Assembly (NCBI RefSeq): GCF_000006565.2
Contig: NC_031473.1
Span: forward strand, 1,717,441-1,781,440
Origin: Toxoplasma gondii ME49
Taxonomy: Eukaryota; Apicomplexa; Conoidasida; Eucoccidiorida; Sarcocystidae
DNA: 64,000 nt
Reading direction: 5' to 3'
Part shown: piece by piece, positions 23,638 to 37,200 of the stretch
Layout of the letters: the number at the start of each line of letters is the position of its first letter
How positions within the stretch are numbered: the first letter of the stretch is position 1
Notes under the pieces: model-generated
What the model was told of the DNA's origin: nothing
Database searches by the model: none
Seen by the model: only the letters and a program-made list of their open reading frames with translations
Translations under genes and position numbers: made by a program

Positions 23638-24502
23638 GCACGTGGATGTGTATATATTGCAGCGGACATACAAATACAATCTCTATATGCGTAGGTGTAT
23701 ATAGTTATGTATATGTGTATATAGGAGAGTCTCGTACTCTTGGTGGCGGCGTCCCCACACGGAGGTGAATGCACAGTTTGTGCATTTTTTTTTCGATTTC
23801 CTTCCCTAACGCCGAGGCCGACCGTGACACTTTCTGCAAATATAATAGAGAAAGAAAGTGTATATATATATATACATGGGTGGTGCCGGCCGATTCAATT
23901 CTCAGGATTCTCCCTTTTGTCCGCCTGCTCTGGTGTGCCTTTCGAGAGACACAGGGAAGGCACATATGCGGTGTGGTATTTCTTGAAGAGCTTCGATGAG
24001 TGAGATGCTGACAAGGCGAAAAAGGAAGCGAATGCTCACGAGGAGCATGGGAGATTGTCTGTTAGACACCCGTGCAGTTGCTGTTGTTTTATCTCGCGTC
24101 TTCTTTTCAGGCGGATTCGTGGCACTCGAACAACACAAGGGTAGCTTGGAAGTTCGCCACTCGTCCGCTCTTCCTCCCCAGCGAGCAGGTATATTCTTGC
24201 TTTCTCTTCGAAAGCCTTCTCTGTGTTTGGGGTTCTGTCTTGTCTCGCTTTTGCTCCACAGTCTTTGTGTGTCGTGTATGTCGAAAAGAAGGTTGTTCGC
24301 GCTTTCTTCCGATTGTTTCTCGAGTTCCGAGCACTCCGCCATGCCACCTGGATCCCCTTCTCCGCGTGTAAAGCGTTGGTTCTGCTTTTACTTTAGAGGG
24401 GGCAAAAACGAGTTTTCGGCGTTTTTCTTAAGGTTCAACCCACGTACTCACAGAATTATACACCATGCGTTATTATGCATACATATAAATGTACTTATCT
24501 TC

Positions 24503-24543
<41 letters not shown>

Positions 24544-24845
24544 TATACAGCGGGAAAGTGGGTTTTGCGGTGGCTTTGCTGTGTGGTATCTGATGAGGTC
24601 CCTTTCTAGGGCAGCGCGAGTCTTACGCACAGAGAAAAACGAATTTCAACAGATTTTTCCTTTGGGTCAACCGCTTGTCCACATGTGTCTACGTGTGTGC
24701 AGATCTAACGTTTTCCAAATATATATGCATATATATCTATGTATATATGCGTATATCTGTGCATATGTATGAAATAAAGTGTATATAAATGTATACCTGT
24801 GTATATATGTGTTTTTACCTATGAAATAATATGTTTGTATATCTA

Positions 24846-24888
<43 letters not shown>

Positions 24889-25099
24889 TACTTATGTAAA
24901 CATGTTGTATGTTCGTGGCCGACTGTTCACACACACCGGCAAAGATCTCTTCCCTGTGAGTTTTTTCGTTTTTTTTTTATTTTGAGAGAGAACGCTTGCG
25001 GGCATGCGATTTTCGACTTCAGGAGTTGGCGAGAAGAGATTCCGACAACGCGTCATGATGTTCGAGAAAGAAAAAGACAATCAGTCTGGCTCGGTGTAG
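20898..25099 (+). CDS. Tollip-like C2 domain protein with two CUE (ubiquitin-binding) motifs
   Basis: Six exons, 20898-21783, 22353-22471, 22965-23029, 23385-23521, 24111-24188 and 25023-25099, join in phase at every junction (GTAAGT, GTAAGA, GTAAGT, GTATGT and GTATAT donors; CAG acceptors) and give 453 residues. Residues 1-108 are disordered. A C2 domain spans about 110-225 (VKIKVVIYGG start, NPEWKEW, then the KGFCDVDL strand); the usual Ca2+-binding aspartates of the loops are mostly missing, so lipid binding may be Ca2+-independent. A CUE-like helix bundle follows at about 253-287 (MFPAVPYKEIALTLRAHDW) and a second at about 338-375 (MLPDVDLDEIE, then NWN and DELIL), split by an intron. C2 followed by CUE is the architecture of Tollip, an endosomal adaptor that binds phosphoinositides and ubiquitin. 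A trafficking role is inferred from this architecture, not from proven orthology. Confidence 0.85.
23104..23217. repeat. Pair of (TA)n microsatellites in an intron
   Basis: TA runs at about 23104-23129 and 23184-23217 lie in the third intron of the C2/CUE gene, within a few hundred bases of the acceptor. Confidence 0.95.
23560..23633. repeat. (TA)n microsatellite in an intron
   Basis: Two TA blocks, the longer at about 23594-23633, lie just after the donor of the fourth intron of the C2/CUE gene. Confidence 0.95.
24505..24541. repeat. (TA)n microsatellite in an intron
   Basis: About 18 uninterrupted TA units lie in the last intron of the C2/CUE gene. Confidence 0.95.
24849..24886. repeat. 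(TA)n microsatellite in an intron
   Basis: About 19 TA units lie in the last intron of the C2/CUE gene, roughly 140 bases before its acceptor. Confidence 0.95.
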
Positions 25100-28000
25100 A
25101 CCCAGCAGCATCCCACGCTTCTTGTCTGCAAAGAGAGGGAGTATCTTCTTTTTTGCCGTTGTTTGTGTTTTAGGGGAAAGACTGAAGACTCTTTTTTCTT
25201 GCAATGTGTAAATTTGGTGACACTACGGACTTGGTGTCATGTACACGTTCCCTTCGGAGGGCCGACGTCTTCAGAACCTTTCCGAAGTTTTTTTGGGGGA
25301 CTGCAGCGAGTTTGTTGTTCATCGCTTCACGTTCAGGAGGCGCAAGGGTCGGGAGAGAACACCGAAATGGCAGGCAAGGCGCCTGTCTCTCGGCTTTCTC
25401 TACCCCAGGATGAAATTTTTTTGTCGTAGCTGCTGCTCGCTTTTTCGAACTGTCTGTCACTCTCGTCGCGGCATACGTGTCTTCTCGTCGACGGCTTTTC
25501 TGCACTCTTCCTGGAGAGATGTGATGCGGGCCTCGGCGAGATGATCCTCTTTTGAAGGAACCTGTTGAGGATTTCTGGTCAAGACTCGGCATGAGGGTGC
25601 GATGAGTTCCCGTTTGTTTCTTTCTCTTTCACATGGCTGCGTGGAGCCTCTCAAGGCACAAACAAGGGAGAAACGGGAGCAGAAGAAAGAGACGAGAAGA
25701 AGAGCGAGAGCAGCAGCAACCGAGAGACGCCGCAGAGCTGAGAGGAAAACAACGGCGATGAGGTCCTGGAAGGACAGTGGAGACGAGAAAAAGAGGACAA
25801 GACAATGGGCAACAAGACACTGAGATGGCCCGTATATTTCTGGGGGACAGAAGTGGAAGCACAGGAGACCCCAACAAGAATGCGGAAAGGAGACGCCGAC
25901 TCAATTGTTGCCTGAATCGAGAGACCTAACAGATGCTGAAAGGAGGCCGTCTCCGTGCGTCTCCTACTGTGATGCGTGTGCCGAGTCCGTTGCACTGTCT
26001 TCTCCATTCAGGCCGTGGACCTTCTCCCTCGCCGTTTGTTTGCTCATATGAAATATACATATCTGCTTCGTTGGTCGTATATATATATTTATTTATTTAT
26101 ATTATTTATATGTGTTTATATAATACGTAGATGCACATCTGTCTACAGGCTGGTGTAGTGAGTTCGCCGTTGTCTCAGTGCTCTCGCGCTCGCGCTCGCC
26201 CTCGAGAGTGCCCCGGGTGTGAGCATGGTTTTGCAGCAGTAACCGCAGTGGTGCCATTTTTTCCACGTTTCTGCGTGCGATGTGAGGCACATGCTTAGGA
26301 CTCTTCGAACAGCGCTTTTCCACTATGTTGATATTGAATCCGGACCGTTGTTTTTTGCTTTTTTTCGATGATGCTAGAAGAAGCTCTGTATCCTACAACG
26401 CGCCGCAGCGACAGCTCCCGGCGAAAAGCCTTCGAATCAGTGACCACTAACGCTTCACGTGACTGCTAGAACCATTCAAATGCAAGTAGATGGTCTACGC
26501 AAATGTTACGCAAACGCAGGCGTCTCTGAAGCAGCCGACACAAAAAGCCTTTCGTGCACACTTTGTAGCTCGCGAGAGAAACGAGAGCGGGAAGCCCCGT
26601 TCTTGAAAATCCATCACTTCCCGACATCGAGCTTCCTCCCCAGTCTCGTCGTCTACGTAGACACCAGATTCGAGAAGGAATCAGGATTAGAAAGTGCACA
26701 CAGAATCTCGTCAGAAATATATATATATATATATATATATCTGTAGGTTGCACAGAAGCGTAAGCATATACGCCTGTATGCATGCAATATCTATATTCAT
26801 ACAAATAAATGTATATATGTACATATACGTAAAGGTTGCAGACACGTGCCTATATGTGCTTCTCTGCATATATATACGCATATAATATATATATATATAT
26901 ATATATGCGTATATCTGTATGCGTACCTGTAGGGTTTGTAGACATATGAGAACGATTGATATGGTTGATATGTGAATAGGGGGATAGGGAGGAAGACTCC
27001 CTCGATGCACTTTCAATTTTACTTTTAGAAGGGAAGAACTCTGCGTCGGTTTCTTCCTTCATGCGAACGGCAGAAGAACGGAAATACTGAATAATCTCAC
27101 AAGTAGAGATGGGCAGAAGGCTACAAAGAAGTCGGGTCACACGCGAGGAGACGACGCTGCGAGACAGCCTGAAAAAGAGGAGAATTCAAATCATTGCGGG
27201 AAACTTCCTACAGTAGAAATCCTATAATCTTTTTGTTTCTTTCCTTGTATCGGCGTATATGTATAAATATATATGTATATATCTGCATATATACTTATAT
27301 TTAAATGCAGAACACAGAATATCTCCATCTGTATTCCTTCGGTATGCACATATTTTCTTCTACATGTACATTTACCTCTCTGTGCTGATGCATACTCTTA
27401 CTTGGATACATACTTTTTACGTAACTGCGAATCTGAGTTTGCAAGCTCCACTAACAGCGGCTTGATCTTCCCGTCCTCAGATGTCGGTGTCTGTTTCTTT
27501 GTTCTTTTCTATAGACGTCATTCAAATGCCAGTTGTCTGACACGCATGCAAACAAATATGTTTGTATGTGCATGTCTCTCTCTTTCGAGCGATACCCGTA
27601 TGTTTATACATATAATACATATATATATATATATATATATATATGTTTGCATGCGCGTGTATGCAGGTATACATATGCATATTTGTATATCTTTGTATAT
27701 GGAAAGATACAGAAGTTTATATCTTAATGTACTGTTGTTGAAGCATGCACATGCATGAAAATGTGGTTTGTGCAGAGACCGTACTGACGCGAGTGAGTTC
27801 GCAAATGCCTCGCTTTACTGTCTTGAAAGCCTTGTAGATTCTCATCCTGTTGGCACTTCTCTAACTGAATGTTGAACACCAGGAAATGCAGACGATGTTG
27901 GCGAAGTATTTCTAAAAAGCGTTTCGTTTGAGGGATTTCCTTTCTGTTCACAGAACTCGTCATCGGGAGGACTGAGAGTCTTGAAAGAGACCCTTCTGTG

Positions 28001-28245
28001 TTGCCGCAGTGGGCGTGAAAAAGAAAGGACAAAGTGTCTGCATGCACGAGAAACCGAGAGCTGCATACACTCGACAAAGATTCTGTTTTCTTCTCCCACA
28101 AGACACACTCTACATCGCTGCAGACATAAGGTGTAACCAGACAGTTAATAGATACATACATATATATATATATATATATGCATGTTTTAACTGAGAAAAC
28201 AGATGCCCTTTTTGTGGTTGTCTGCATGTAAAAAGAGCCCTGCCG
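25100..28245. other. Convergent, microsatellite-rich intergenic region
   Basis: The C2/CUE gene and the PHD giant end towards each other here. TA runs occur near 26717-26740, 26884-26906, 27615-27644 and 28158-28180. Frames over them encode only Ile-Tyr repeats and are not genes. No domain or coherent exon set was found; the stretch probably holds both 3' untranslated regions. Confidence 0.5.
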
Positions 28246-31200
28246 TCAAACTGAGGACGTCTTTTTCTTGGGTTTCTGTTGCATTTTTTGAGCGTGGAGT
28301 TGTTTCTGGTTCTCCTGGCGTCTCCACAAATCCAGCAGCTGAACTTGAAGAGCTTCTTGTTGCTTCAGTTCTTCCTCGATGTCCAACAGATGTGTGTAGT
28401 CTTGCTCCACATGCACCATGTCGTGCAGCAGAGCGCGATGCTATACATGGGGGACACACCAGACAAGAGCGACAGATGAAGAAACGGAAGACGGAGATGA
28501 GATCAGAGATATGTTTCTCGCCTAGAGACGTAAGTGAGGTAAAGACATGCGAGAGAGGAACAGAGAGAGAAGCACAAGAGCAAGAGAAACAAATACCCTC
28601 GGCAGACGCCGCCTCCCAGAGATACGAGAGAAAAGCGGAGCAGAAGGGGCGCCAGAAAGAAGATTGAAGAAGAAAACGACTTGGTACATATTACGCCTAC
28701 AGACAAAGGCCATGCCTCAGCCTCCACTCTCTCACCTGAAGGAGAAGACGGTAGACGTCAAGCAGGCGAGAGACAGAAGGTGGAAGTCTCTGAATTTGTT
28801 CCGAATGCTGCACAGAAAGCCAGTGAAAGCAACGAAAAATGAAAAAACACAACCGGTTGTCATTCACATTCCAATTAAGCTTACCATTCCAGCTATACAC
28901 ATCAGCTTAGATCAATCTGCTCACTGTATCGTGGATGTTTCCACCTTTCCTAGATCCACCTACACCGACTTGCAGACTCCTCACCAGTGTTCAGAGACTT
29001 CTCCGCTAACATCCCTACGTCTGCATGTATGCATGCATATATCTATCTCTGTATCTCTACCTAGGCTTGTCCACCTCTATGAGCAAGTGCCCCAGTCGGA
29101 CAATTTTTATTTTCACTTCTCTGTGTCTCTCTGTGTCTCTCTGTGGCCCTTTCTCTCATCATCTCTCTGCGAGTACGAGCGACAACCTGTTCTGGCGAGA
29201 CAGCTTTGTGTCTGTAGATCTCTGCTTTCTTGACGCTTTGTACCCCAAAGAACCAAAGGTGTAGAGAAGCTCCAACCTTTGCTAGACATTCGTCCAAAGA
29301 CATTCTCGTGGACTTGCAAGCTTCTTTGTCTCACCTCCCGACAGAAGAAGAAGGCTCTGCAGTCTTCAGCGGCACACCAGGAGACATGGATGCCTCGTTG
29401 GTACGCGCAGATCGGATGGAAGCGAGTGAGGCATCGATGAGGATCTGTTTTTCTCGCGAAAATCTCCAGGCCCCCGCAGCAACTTGTCATGTCCCCCCCT
29501 TCTCCGCAGTCACTTTCCTCCTTCCCTGTTTCGCGCTGTTCGAACCGCAACTCGTGAGGTATGCACTGAGGGTGTCGCCTCCCGACGGAGGATGAAATGC
29601 ATTCTCGACTCGTGTGCGGTCGACCGGGATGTCTGAAGGCGCACTGAAGCAACAGGCCCCCAACGCGTCCACAGAACGCACAAATTTGTCCTAGTTTTCG
29701 AAGCATTTCTTCCGTCGCTTCGTCTCTTGACAGTGCAGACTGCTCAGCCGCCTGCTTCCGCTCGGCGCCGCTCGCGGTTGAGGCTTCACGCTTCACCCGA
29801 GCAGCGTTTTCTTCTCTCTTCGCTACGCCCACTCGCTCCTCCGCCTTAACTGGCTCCTGGCCGGCTCTGACCCCGCAGAGAGCCACCCCAGAGAGCGCCT
29901 CTTTTCTCGCACCCTCCAGCTTCGTCGGCCCTGCATGCGTTTGGCGTTTCCCTGCATCCGCAGCGAGCGCGGAAAGGACGACGTCTGTTCGGGCCTTTAG
30001 CGCCGCCGCTAGAAGATCCACACCCCACACCGGAGACAGTTCCTGGTTTCTCGCGATCTTCACGGGTGGAAACGGAGAAAGCAACGCGCAAAACATGTGT
30101 ACATACAGCGGGCGAGACCAGCACCCGAGAAAGGCAGAAGAAGAGCGAAGAGAGCGGCGCCAGGCCGCGGCAGAGTCCAGGGGCTGCACAGCCTTCAAGG
30201 CGCCCCCACGACGGGGACAGAGGAGACAGGAGACCTAAAACCAGAAAGAAACAGAAAGCACAAATGCTGGCCACCATGTGTGAATCAATGTGGAATAGAA
30301 ACGATACGCTCCACAATTTGAGGAACGTAGAAGATATGAATAACCATTGTAAGGCATAGGGAAAAGGCTAACGGCGTACTATCCAAGACCCCAAGAAACC
30401 AAATAAACAAATGTCGTGCATGCACACACGTTTACAGCGGAAAGGGGAGATTCAGGAGAACTGGCTGTACGCAACTCGTTTGCAAGATGATCAAAAAGGC
30501 GAGACGACGTAGATTCGGTGAACGGAAACACCGAAATCTGTGACTTCTTCGAATCCAGAAAACAAAGAACGGACTGAATCTGGACTCACACGAAACAACG
30601 ATTTTAATGACGAAAGCTTCCTCTGGTATAAAGACGGAGTGATACACAGCAAGAGAAAAGAGGAGCGAGAGGAAAGACAAGAGAGATGGACGAAAGAAGA
30701 AGCAACGAGAGACGGAAGGGAGGCACGACAAGAAGCGCCAGGAGAAGAGGAACGGGAAACGAACAAAGAGACGAGAGAAGCGGTGGAAATTTGAAAAACA
30801 ACTCACGATGCACTTGTGGGGTTTAATATTTCCTTTTCTCACCTCTCGAGGATTCGATCCCCATGCACACACATCGCAGAGGAAAGTTCCGGCGACGGCG
30901 AGGTCGGCAGTCTCGCGTCGTTTTCGATCTTTCTCGGCTCGCCGACTCTCGTTCTTTCGCTGACTCTGCGTCGTGGTGTCTCCTCTTTCCTTCCTCCGTT
31001 TGCCTTTCATTGACTCCTCGACATCCGCAACAGGAAGCGCGTCGCCTTCTGTTCCTTTGTTCTCACAGGGAGAAGAATTTGTGCACAGTGATGTGACTCC
31101 AAGAGGCGAGAGACATGCGCCGTCTGCATGCGTTCCACTTTTCCTCTCTCTGAGGGAAAAACGGAAGCCTCGTCCCCCGTAGCACGCGCGGTGCACGCAG

Positions 31201-34200
31201 ACCCCACATCCGCGGCAAGAGAACAAGGCCCTTTGTCTCCTTTTTGAGGTCTTTTCAAGGCGCGAAAGAACAAGGCTCTCCTCACTTCCCTCTGCGGAAA
31301 AAGATACATTGTTTTCCTTTTCTCCGTCTTCGCAGTGCCCCTCTTCCTTCCTGCTATGATCCGGTGATCCTGGAGCACGACTGCCGGACGCGTCGCGCTG
31401 CACACAAGAACATGAAGAAGCATTTTACCTTTTACCGGAATGGCTCTGCCCTTATCACCAACAAACCCAGCAGGTTTAACAGTTTGAACAGATTTGCTGA
31501 TTTTTCCGTGCTTAATGATTTCAGCAGATCAAAAAATCCATTTAGAAAGGAGAGCGGAAGAGAACAAGAGTTCTACCATGGCTCTGAGTCTTGGCCATGA
31601 CAGAAACAGGAGGCCTCACAAACGAGAGACGAGACACACAAACGGAAACTGCAGTCCCGTCAAACACAGAAGAAATGCAGCAGATTCTTTAGAAAGGCCG
31701 ACGCGTGAGCAGGGAGGAACCATCTGTTTCTTGGGAGCAGTCGGGGCAGGAAGGGTACAGAAGTCTTGGCAGCACGGAATGGAGAAACGAAAGGGTTTCG
31801 GTTGGAGACGAAGAAATCCATAACAGAACAAGAGCGAAACGACAAAGAGGTCACCGGCACTTGGATTGTTCAGGGATCAAAAAAACCAGCCACCTGACGA
31901 AGCGAAGAACTGCGGCTTTACCTCGAGACAAATCGCGCAGACACCCGCGGGGTACCGATCTGGAGGCAGAGGGTCGCTGTCTTCACTTTCGTTTGTTCCT
32001 TCGTGGTCAGTTCCTTCTCGGAGCAAGTAATCTGCCCCGCTTCCTTCCACCCACGCAGAAGCCGCGTCCACTCCTCGAGGTCCTAGCGCCCCGTCTGTCT
32101 CCTCGATACGCCCCACAAAGCCGTCCGCCGCCTCCCCAAGCCGAAAGGCCTCACCGTGTGCGACCCTGTCTCCCCGGTCGTCTCCGCCTCCCAGGTGTGC
32201 AGACCCGTCAGGACGTTCGGCGTCGCCTCCAAAGGGCACCAGCGGCGCGACTCCCGACAGAGCCGGCGTCTGGGCTCCGGCGAGCTCGCCACTATTATCC
32301 AGAAGAGCGCCAGACTGCAGAGCGACGCGCGCGGGAGCTGCCGGGTGCCAGGGTGCGAGGCTGACATCGAGACCGAAATTTGAAAAGGCTGCAGGGAGCG
32401 AGCTTCCCGGCTTCCGGCGCTTCTTGCATGCGCCCCCGAGATTTTTCCCCATACTCCCGGCTCCAACGCTGCCCTGGAGACCACCTGCCTGAGGATCCGC
32501 GTGTGGGGTCCCCAGCGAGGCCTCGACCTCGCCCCCCGGGAGACCATGCAGTGGAGACCCGAGGCCCGGAGGGAAGAAGCTGTTCGTCTCGGAGAAGGGG
32601 AGACTCGGCAGGGAAGCGTCTCCGACACTCAAGAAGGCGCCTGAGTTCGGCGCACATTCCAACATCGATCGATACGCGAAACCCTCAGGCTGGGACAGAG
32701 AAAGCCGCGAAAGACGGTAGTGCATCTGTTCCATTTGGTTCCTGCAACCGAACGGGAACACGAAGGGAGAGAGGAATGTTTTGCAGAGTTTCCAGAAGAA
32801 GCGAGTGGACGAGACTCCGAAGAAAGAAGAACCTTCTCGCGTTTTTGGACTCCACGTACAGACAGAAAAGGGAGGGGGATCCGCGAAAACAGCTGAGTGA
32901 TGGTAGGCGGCTAGTGTGCTTCCACTGATACGAATCATACGCACGCTTGAAAAGCAACAGACGAAGAGACTACGAACAGAATCCGTTTCCAAAGAGGCAG
33001 ACATGGAGACGAGACTCCCCAGAACGAGAGCTGGCCTGTCGTTTCTCGGAACGAAGGTCAAACTAGAAATGCAGAAGATTTTCACCGCATATACTCTGCA
33101 ACTCCGAGCAAACAGAGAGAAACGAGGTCTCACGGGTGTTGGTCCTATGGAGAGGCAAACCGTCACAATTCAAAGTCGAGGAAACATTTGTCTGGATTTT
33201 TTTTCTCTTTGTCTAGCTTCTCCGTTTTCGTCCCCTCAAACCTTCAACCTTCTCCTTTCTCCTTTCTCTTTCCTCGTACCTTGCCCTCGCGTGAGGGGCG
33301 AGGTGGGCGTGTTGTGGGCACCAAACGTGGACGACGAGACGCTTCATGAGAAAGTCTTCCCAGAGAGGTCCCCAGCGAGCCGTTTTTCGTTCTCCTCTTC
33401 GTCGCGAGTCTTGCGTCGCGGGGCCTGCGCGCTGCGCCCCGGGACTCCCCACTCCACGGAAGCCTGCTGGAGGCCAGCTCTGTGTCTCCGCTTCCTTTCC
33501 ATTTCTCCTCGAGGGCGACGCCTCGCCTGCAAGGTCAAGGCTCGTCGCATCGCCACCCGAAGACACGAGCGCCGCAGGCCGCTCCGGAAGAAGGTCTGAG
33601 AGCCTGTCGACGTCGCTTCCTTCCTCTTGAGAGGCCGAGAGCACGAGAGCCGCCGCGGAGAGAGAAGAAGATGCCCAGGCAATTTCTTCTTCTTCCTCTT
33701 CAGACGAATCCGGAGGCGAGACGTCACCCGAATGTTCGAAGCGGTCATCGAATCCACGAAATGCGTCGTCGCCTTCCCCACCGCCCTCACCGTGGCTCCA
33801 CGCTGTCTCCGTCGCGCTCGCGTCGCCACGCATGCAGAGCCTGCGGTCAGCCCACAGGCGAAGGCTCTGCATGCGCGGCGACGCGGCGAGAACGGTGGAG
33901 ACCGGAAACGCATTCAGCCATGCACAGAGAGGATGGAAGAAACCGGAGAGACACGAGCGACAGGCGCAGCGCTTGAGGAAACCGTCACTCATCCCACAGA
34001 CGATACAGCTGGGGCTATCGGGAAGAGGCGTGAACAGCGCATCCGGGGTGGAACCGGAGGTTCCTGGCGACGAACTCGAGACAAGGCACATCGACATGCT
34101 CAGGTCAGGATCCAGAGCAAGAGCGGAGGCAGAACACCGAGTCTGCGAGGGTTCGGTCACGGTCTCCACGACTGCCAGAGTGTCAGGAGGGACATGCACG

Positions 34201-37200
34201 TTGGGGGCAGCTTCGGGGGCCTTTAAGCTATCGTCGCCCCCGCGCTTTCGCCCCGGCAAGGAGACAGTCGTTCTCAGCCTCTTCGCACTGTCTCGGCCAC
34301 CATCAGGAGTCTGCAAAGCAACGTCGCTCCACATTTTCGCTGCAAGAGGGGACCCTGTGCCCTCTGAAAACGCGTCAGACGCTTCCCACGAATCCGCCCG
34401 TTTGCGTTTTGTGTCTCCACTCTGCTCCGACTGCGAGCCTGCGTCGGGTCTCTCGCGCGGGCCTCCCGAGTGTCTCCGCCGCCACACGCCGAGACGGCGC
34501 CGGCTGAAGCGAGCGGCTTCACGCCTCTTTTGGCGGCGGAGCCCCGACAGATCCCAAGGCTCGAGGCACTCTGTGTCTAGGCACCGCGTGTACGGCATCA
34601 TCCAGAGAGCACACATGACGTGGACCATGTCTCCGCGGTCGACGCGGCGCCAGTCCTCAGGCCTCGCATGGACCCTGGAACGCTGGCTTCGTCCTCTCGT
34701 GGGGAGGCTGGACGTTGAGGCGGGCGACGCAGAGGTCGACACAACGCTCTCGAAGAATCCCTTCCCGTGCATGTATTGCGAACTCCCGCGAGCACATGCC
34801 TTCTGACCTTCCATCGCACCGGTGAGCTGGTCTTCTCCGTTTCGGCGAGAATCAGAGCCACCTGAGGAGGCCAGTTTCTGACTCGAGGCGGCTGTCGAAC
34901 CTCGCCTATCCTCCTTCTTCTCCCTCGGTTTCGGCCCTCGCCCACTCGCGCTCCCTGCACTTCCCCGGCGCTTCTTCTCGCCTTTCCGGCGCTCATCTTC
35001 GTGTTCGGATTCTCTCTCTTCGCGATCCCCCGCCTTACGAACGCGGGTCCCGCGCTGCTCGTCGTCGCTGCCCTCTGCGCCATCTCGGGTGTCTCCTTCT
35101 TGGGCGAGGCCCGCGTCGCCGGTTCTCTCGGCTTCAGCCGTCCGCAGCCTCCGTGGGCGAATTCTCTCGAAGAACACGGCTGACTTCAGCGCTCCCCCCG
35201 CTCGGCCGCAGATGCAGCACACCGTGGAGGCGCAGACAAAGTTCTGTCTCTGCTGCTGGAGCCCAAAGAGTCGCCTCTCCTTCTCGCACCGAGAGCACAG
35301 CCAGTCGTCGCCGCCACCCGCCGCGATTGACGCGGCCACCACGTTCGGCGCCGGCGCGGCTCCGCGTTGCGGGAACGCGCCCTGAAAGGGCACACCGGAG
35401 ACAGTGTGGGGACCTCCCCCGAGGGGTGTGGGCCCCGAACCCGCACCCTCGCGGGCCTGCTGGGCGGCGTCTGCAGTCCCGAACGTGGCTGCGATGGCGG
35501 CTGCGGCGCCAGCGCGCGGCGAAGCCTGCGTCAGCGGCGAACAACAGACTGCATAGCAGTACCTGTGGACGGTCACCTTACAGCATGTGCAGTGCAGAAG
35601 ACGGTTGATGTGATCCTGAGTCGAGGTCCAACACACCGAACAGACCGAAGACAGGGGCGCGTCTGCTGGCGACCGAGCCTTCTCGCCCTCTCGTCCCGTC
35701 GCGCTGCTTTCGTCCTCGCGCTCGCTCTTCTCACCTTCGCGGCTCCGTCCCCAGGACGCTGTCTGGGGTCTTCCACCGTTCCGGCACCTGCCGCTGTCAG
35801 CGTCTCCTGTGGGGCCAGAAGCCCCGGGAGCAGCCCCGCCGCAGACGACTGAACAGGGCCTTCTTCCACAAGGACTCGGAAATGCAAGTTTCTCCTTCGC
35901 GGTGCGAGGTGCAGCCTCTCTCGAGCCTGGGCGCGCCTCCAGCAGTCCCCGGCCCTGAGCGCCCCAGAGCTCCCCTGCACGCGTGGTTTGGAGGCCCGGC
36001 CAGAGGCCCCCTTTGGGACCGTGGGGGCTTTGTAGCTCTTCTTGCCGAATCCGGGAGAGACGCAGAGTGGCCGAGCAGGCGAGACAGCACAAACCTTGGC
36101 ACGAGGCGCCACAGTAGTCCCGGTACCCTCTGCGGACGGCGTCGATCAGAGCGGACCATCTGAGACGACTGAAGTAGCGCCTAAGGATCAGCTGTTGTTC
36201 TTCGACACGGTCCGAGACGCGAGCTGGACTGTACAAAACCTCTTTTTCGAGTCTGTCCAGAAGCACCTCTCTGTGCGACGACAGTTGTCTTTCCAACAGA
36301 GCGGCGGCCACGAACGTCGCAACGTAGTTGCACTCAACCAGAAGAGTTTCATCCTCTTCATGGACCTCGTGAGGAGACAAGTCGGTCCCGGGTTTCCAAG
36401 CCCGCAGAGCCCCAGAGTTCCCCGCGAGGAACTCTCGGCGGAGCCGTTCGCTCATGCCGCATGCGAGGCGCGTGATGCGCTTGTTGAAGAGGTCCGCGGC
36501 GAAGGTCAACCTCGCCCCTTCGTGGGCGCCTCGGGACCCGAAGAGGGACCGCGACGAGGCAGCGAAGGTGTACGAGGGAAAGGCAGAAGGTCCGAATGAG
36601 GCGTCGAACTCTCTGAGCACTGCGGCACCCGCGAGCGCCGCAGCAGCAGCGGAAGACGGAGGAAGAACACACATGTTGCCAGACGTCACGAGAGAAAGAG
36701 ACCCGAACCTGTTCTTCGCAGAAGCCGAAGCTGAAGGCCATGGCCCGCCCTTGGATGAAGCAAGTCGCTGCTCGAGTCGCGTCGAAGCTCCAGGCACAAA
36801 CAGGCCAGACCCCGGGAAGGCGCCTCTCTCGTCCAGTCCGTCCGCAGAGTCACAGCCAGCGGCGGCTTCTGTCTCGTGGTCCGCCGAGGAAGAAGGCGAA
36901 CCAGACGAAGGAACTGGAGACGAATCGGTACGAACGTCTGGGCGATCTCGGGGAATGTCCCCTGGGTTTTCCGACGCCATTTGGCTTTCCTGAGGAGTCG
37001 CGAAATGCGTTTCTCGGCTGTCTGCCTGGGCAAGCTGTGAGCAGTGGACTGCATTCTCCTTCTCTTCCTGGGTCTCCTTCAGTCGCCCATGCTCTCGCCA
37101 CACCGCAAGGGTGCTGTGGAAGCTTTCGAAGTCGACTGTCAGAGCACAAGCCCGGGGCGAGGAGACACCTTGAGTTGCGAATTGCAGACCCGGCAGGCGC

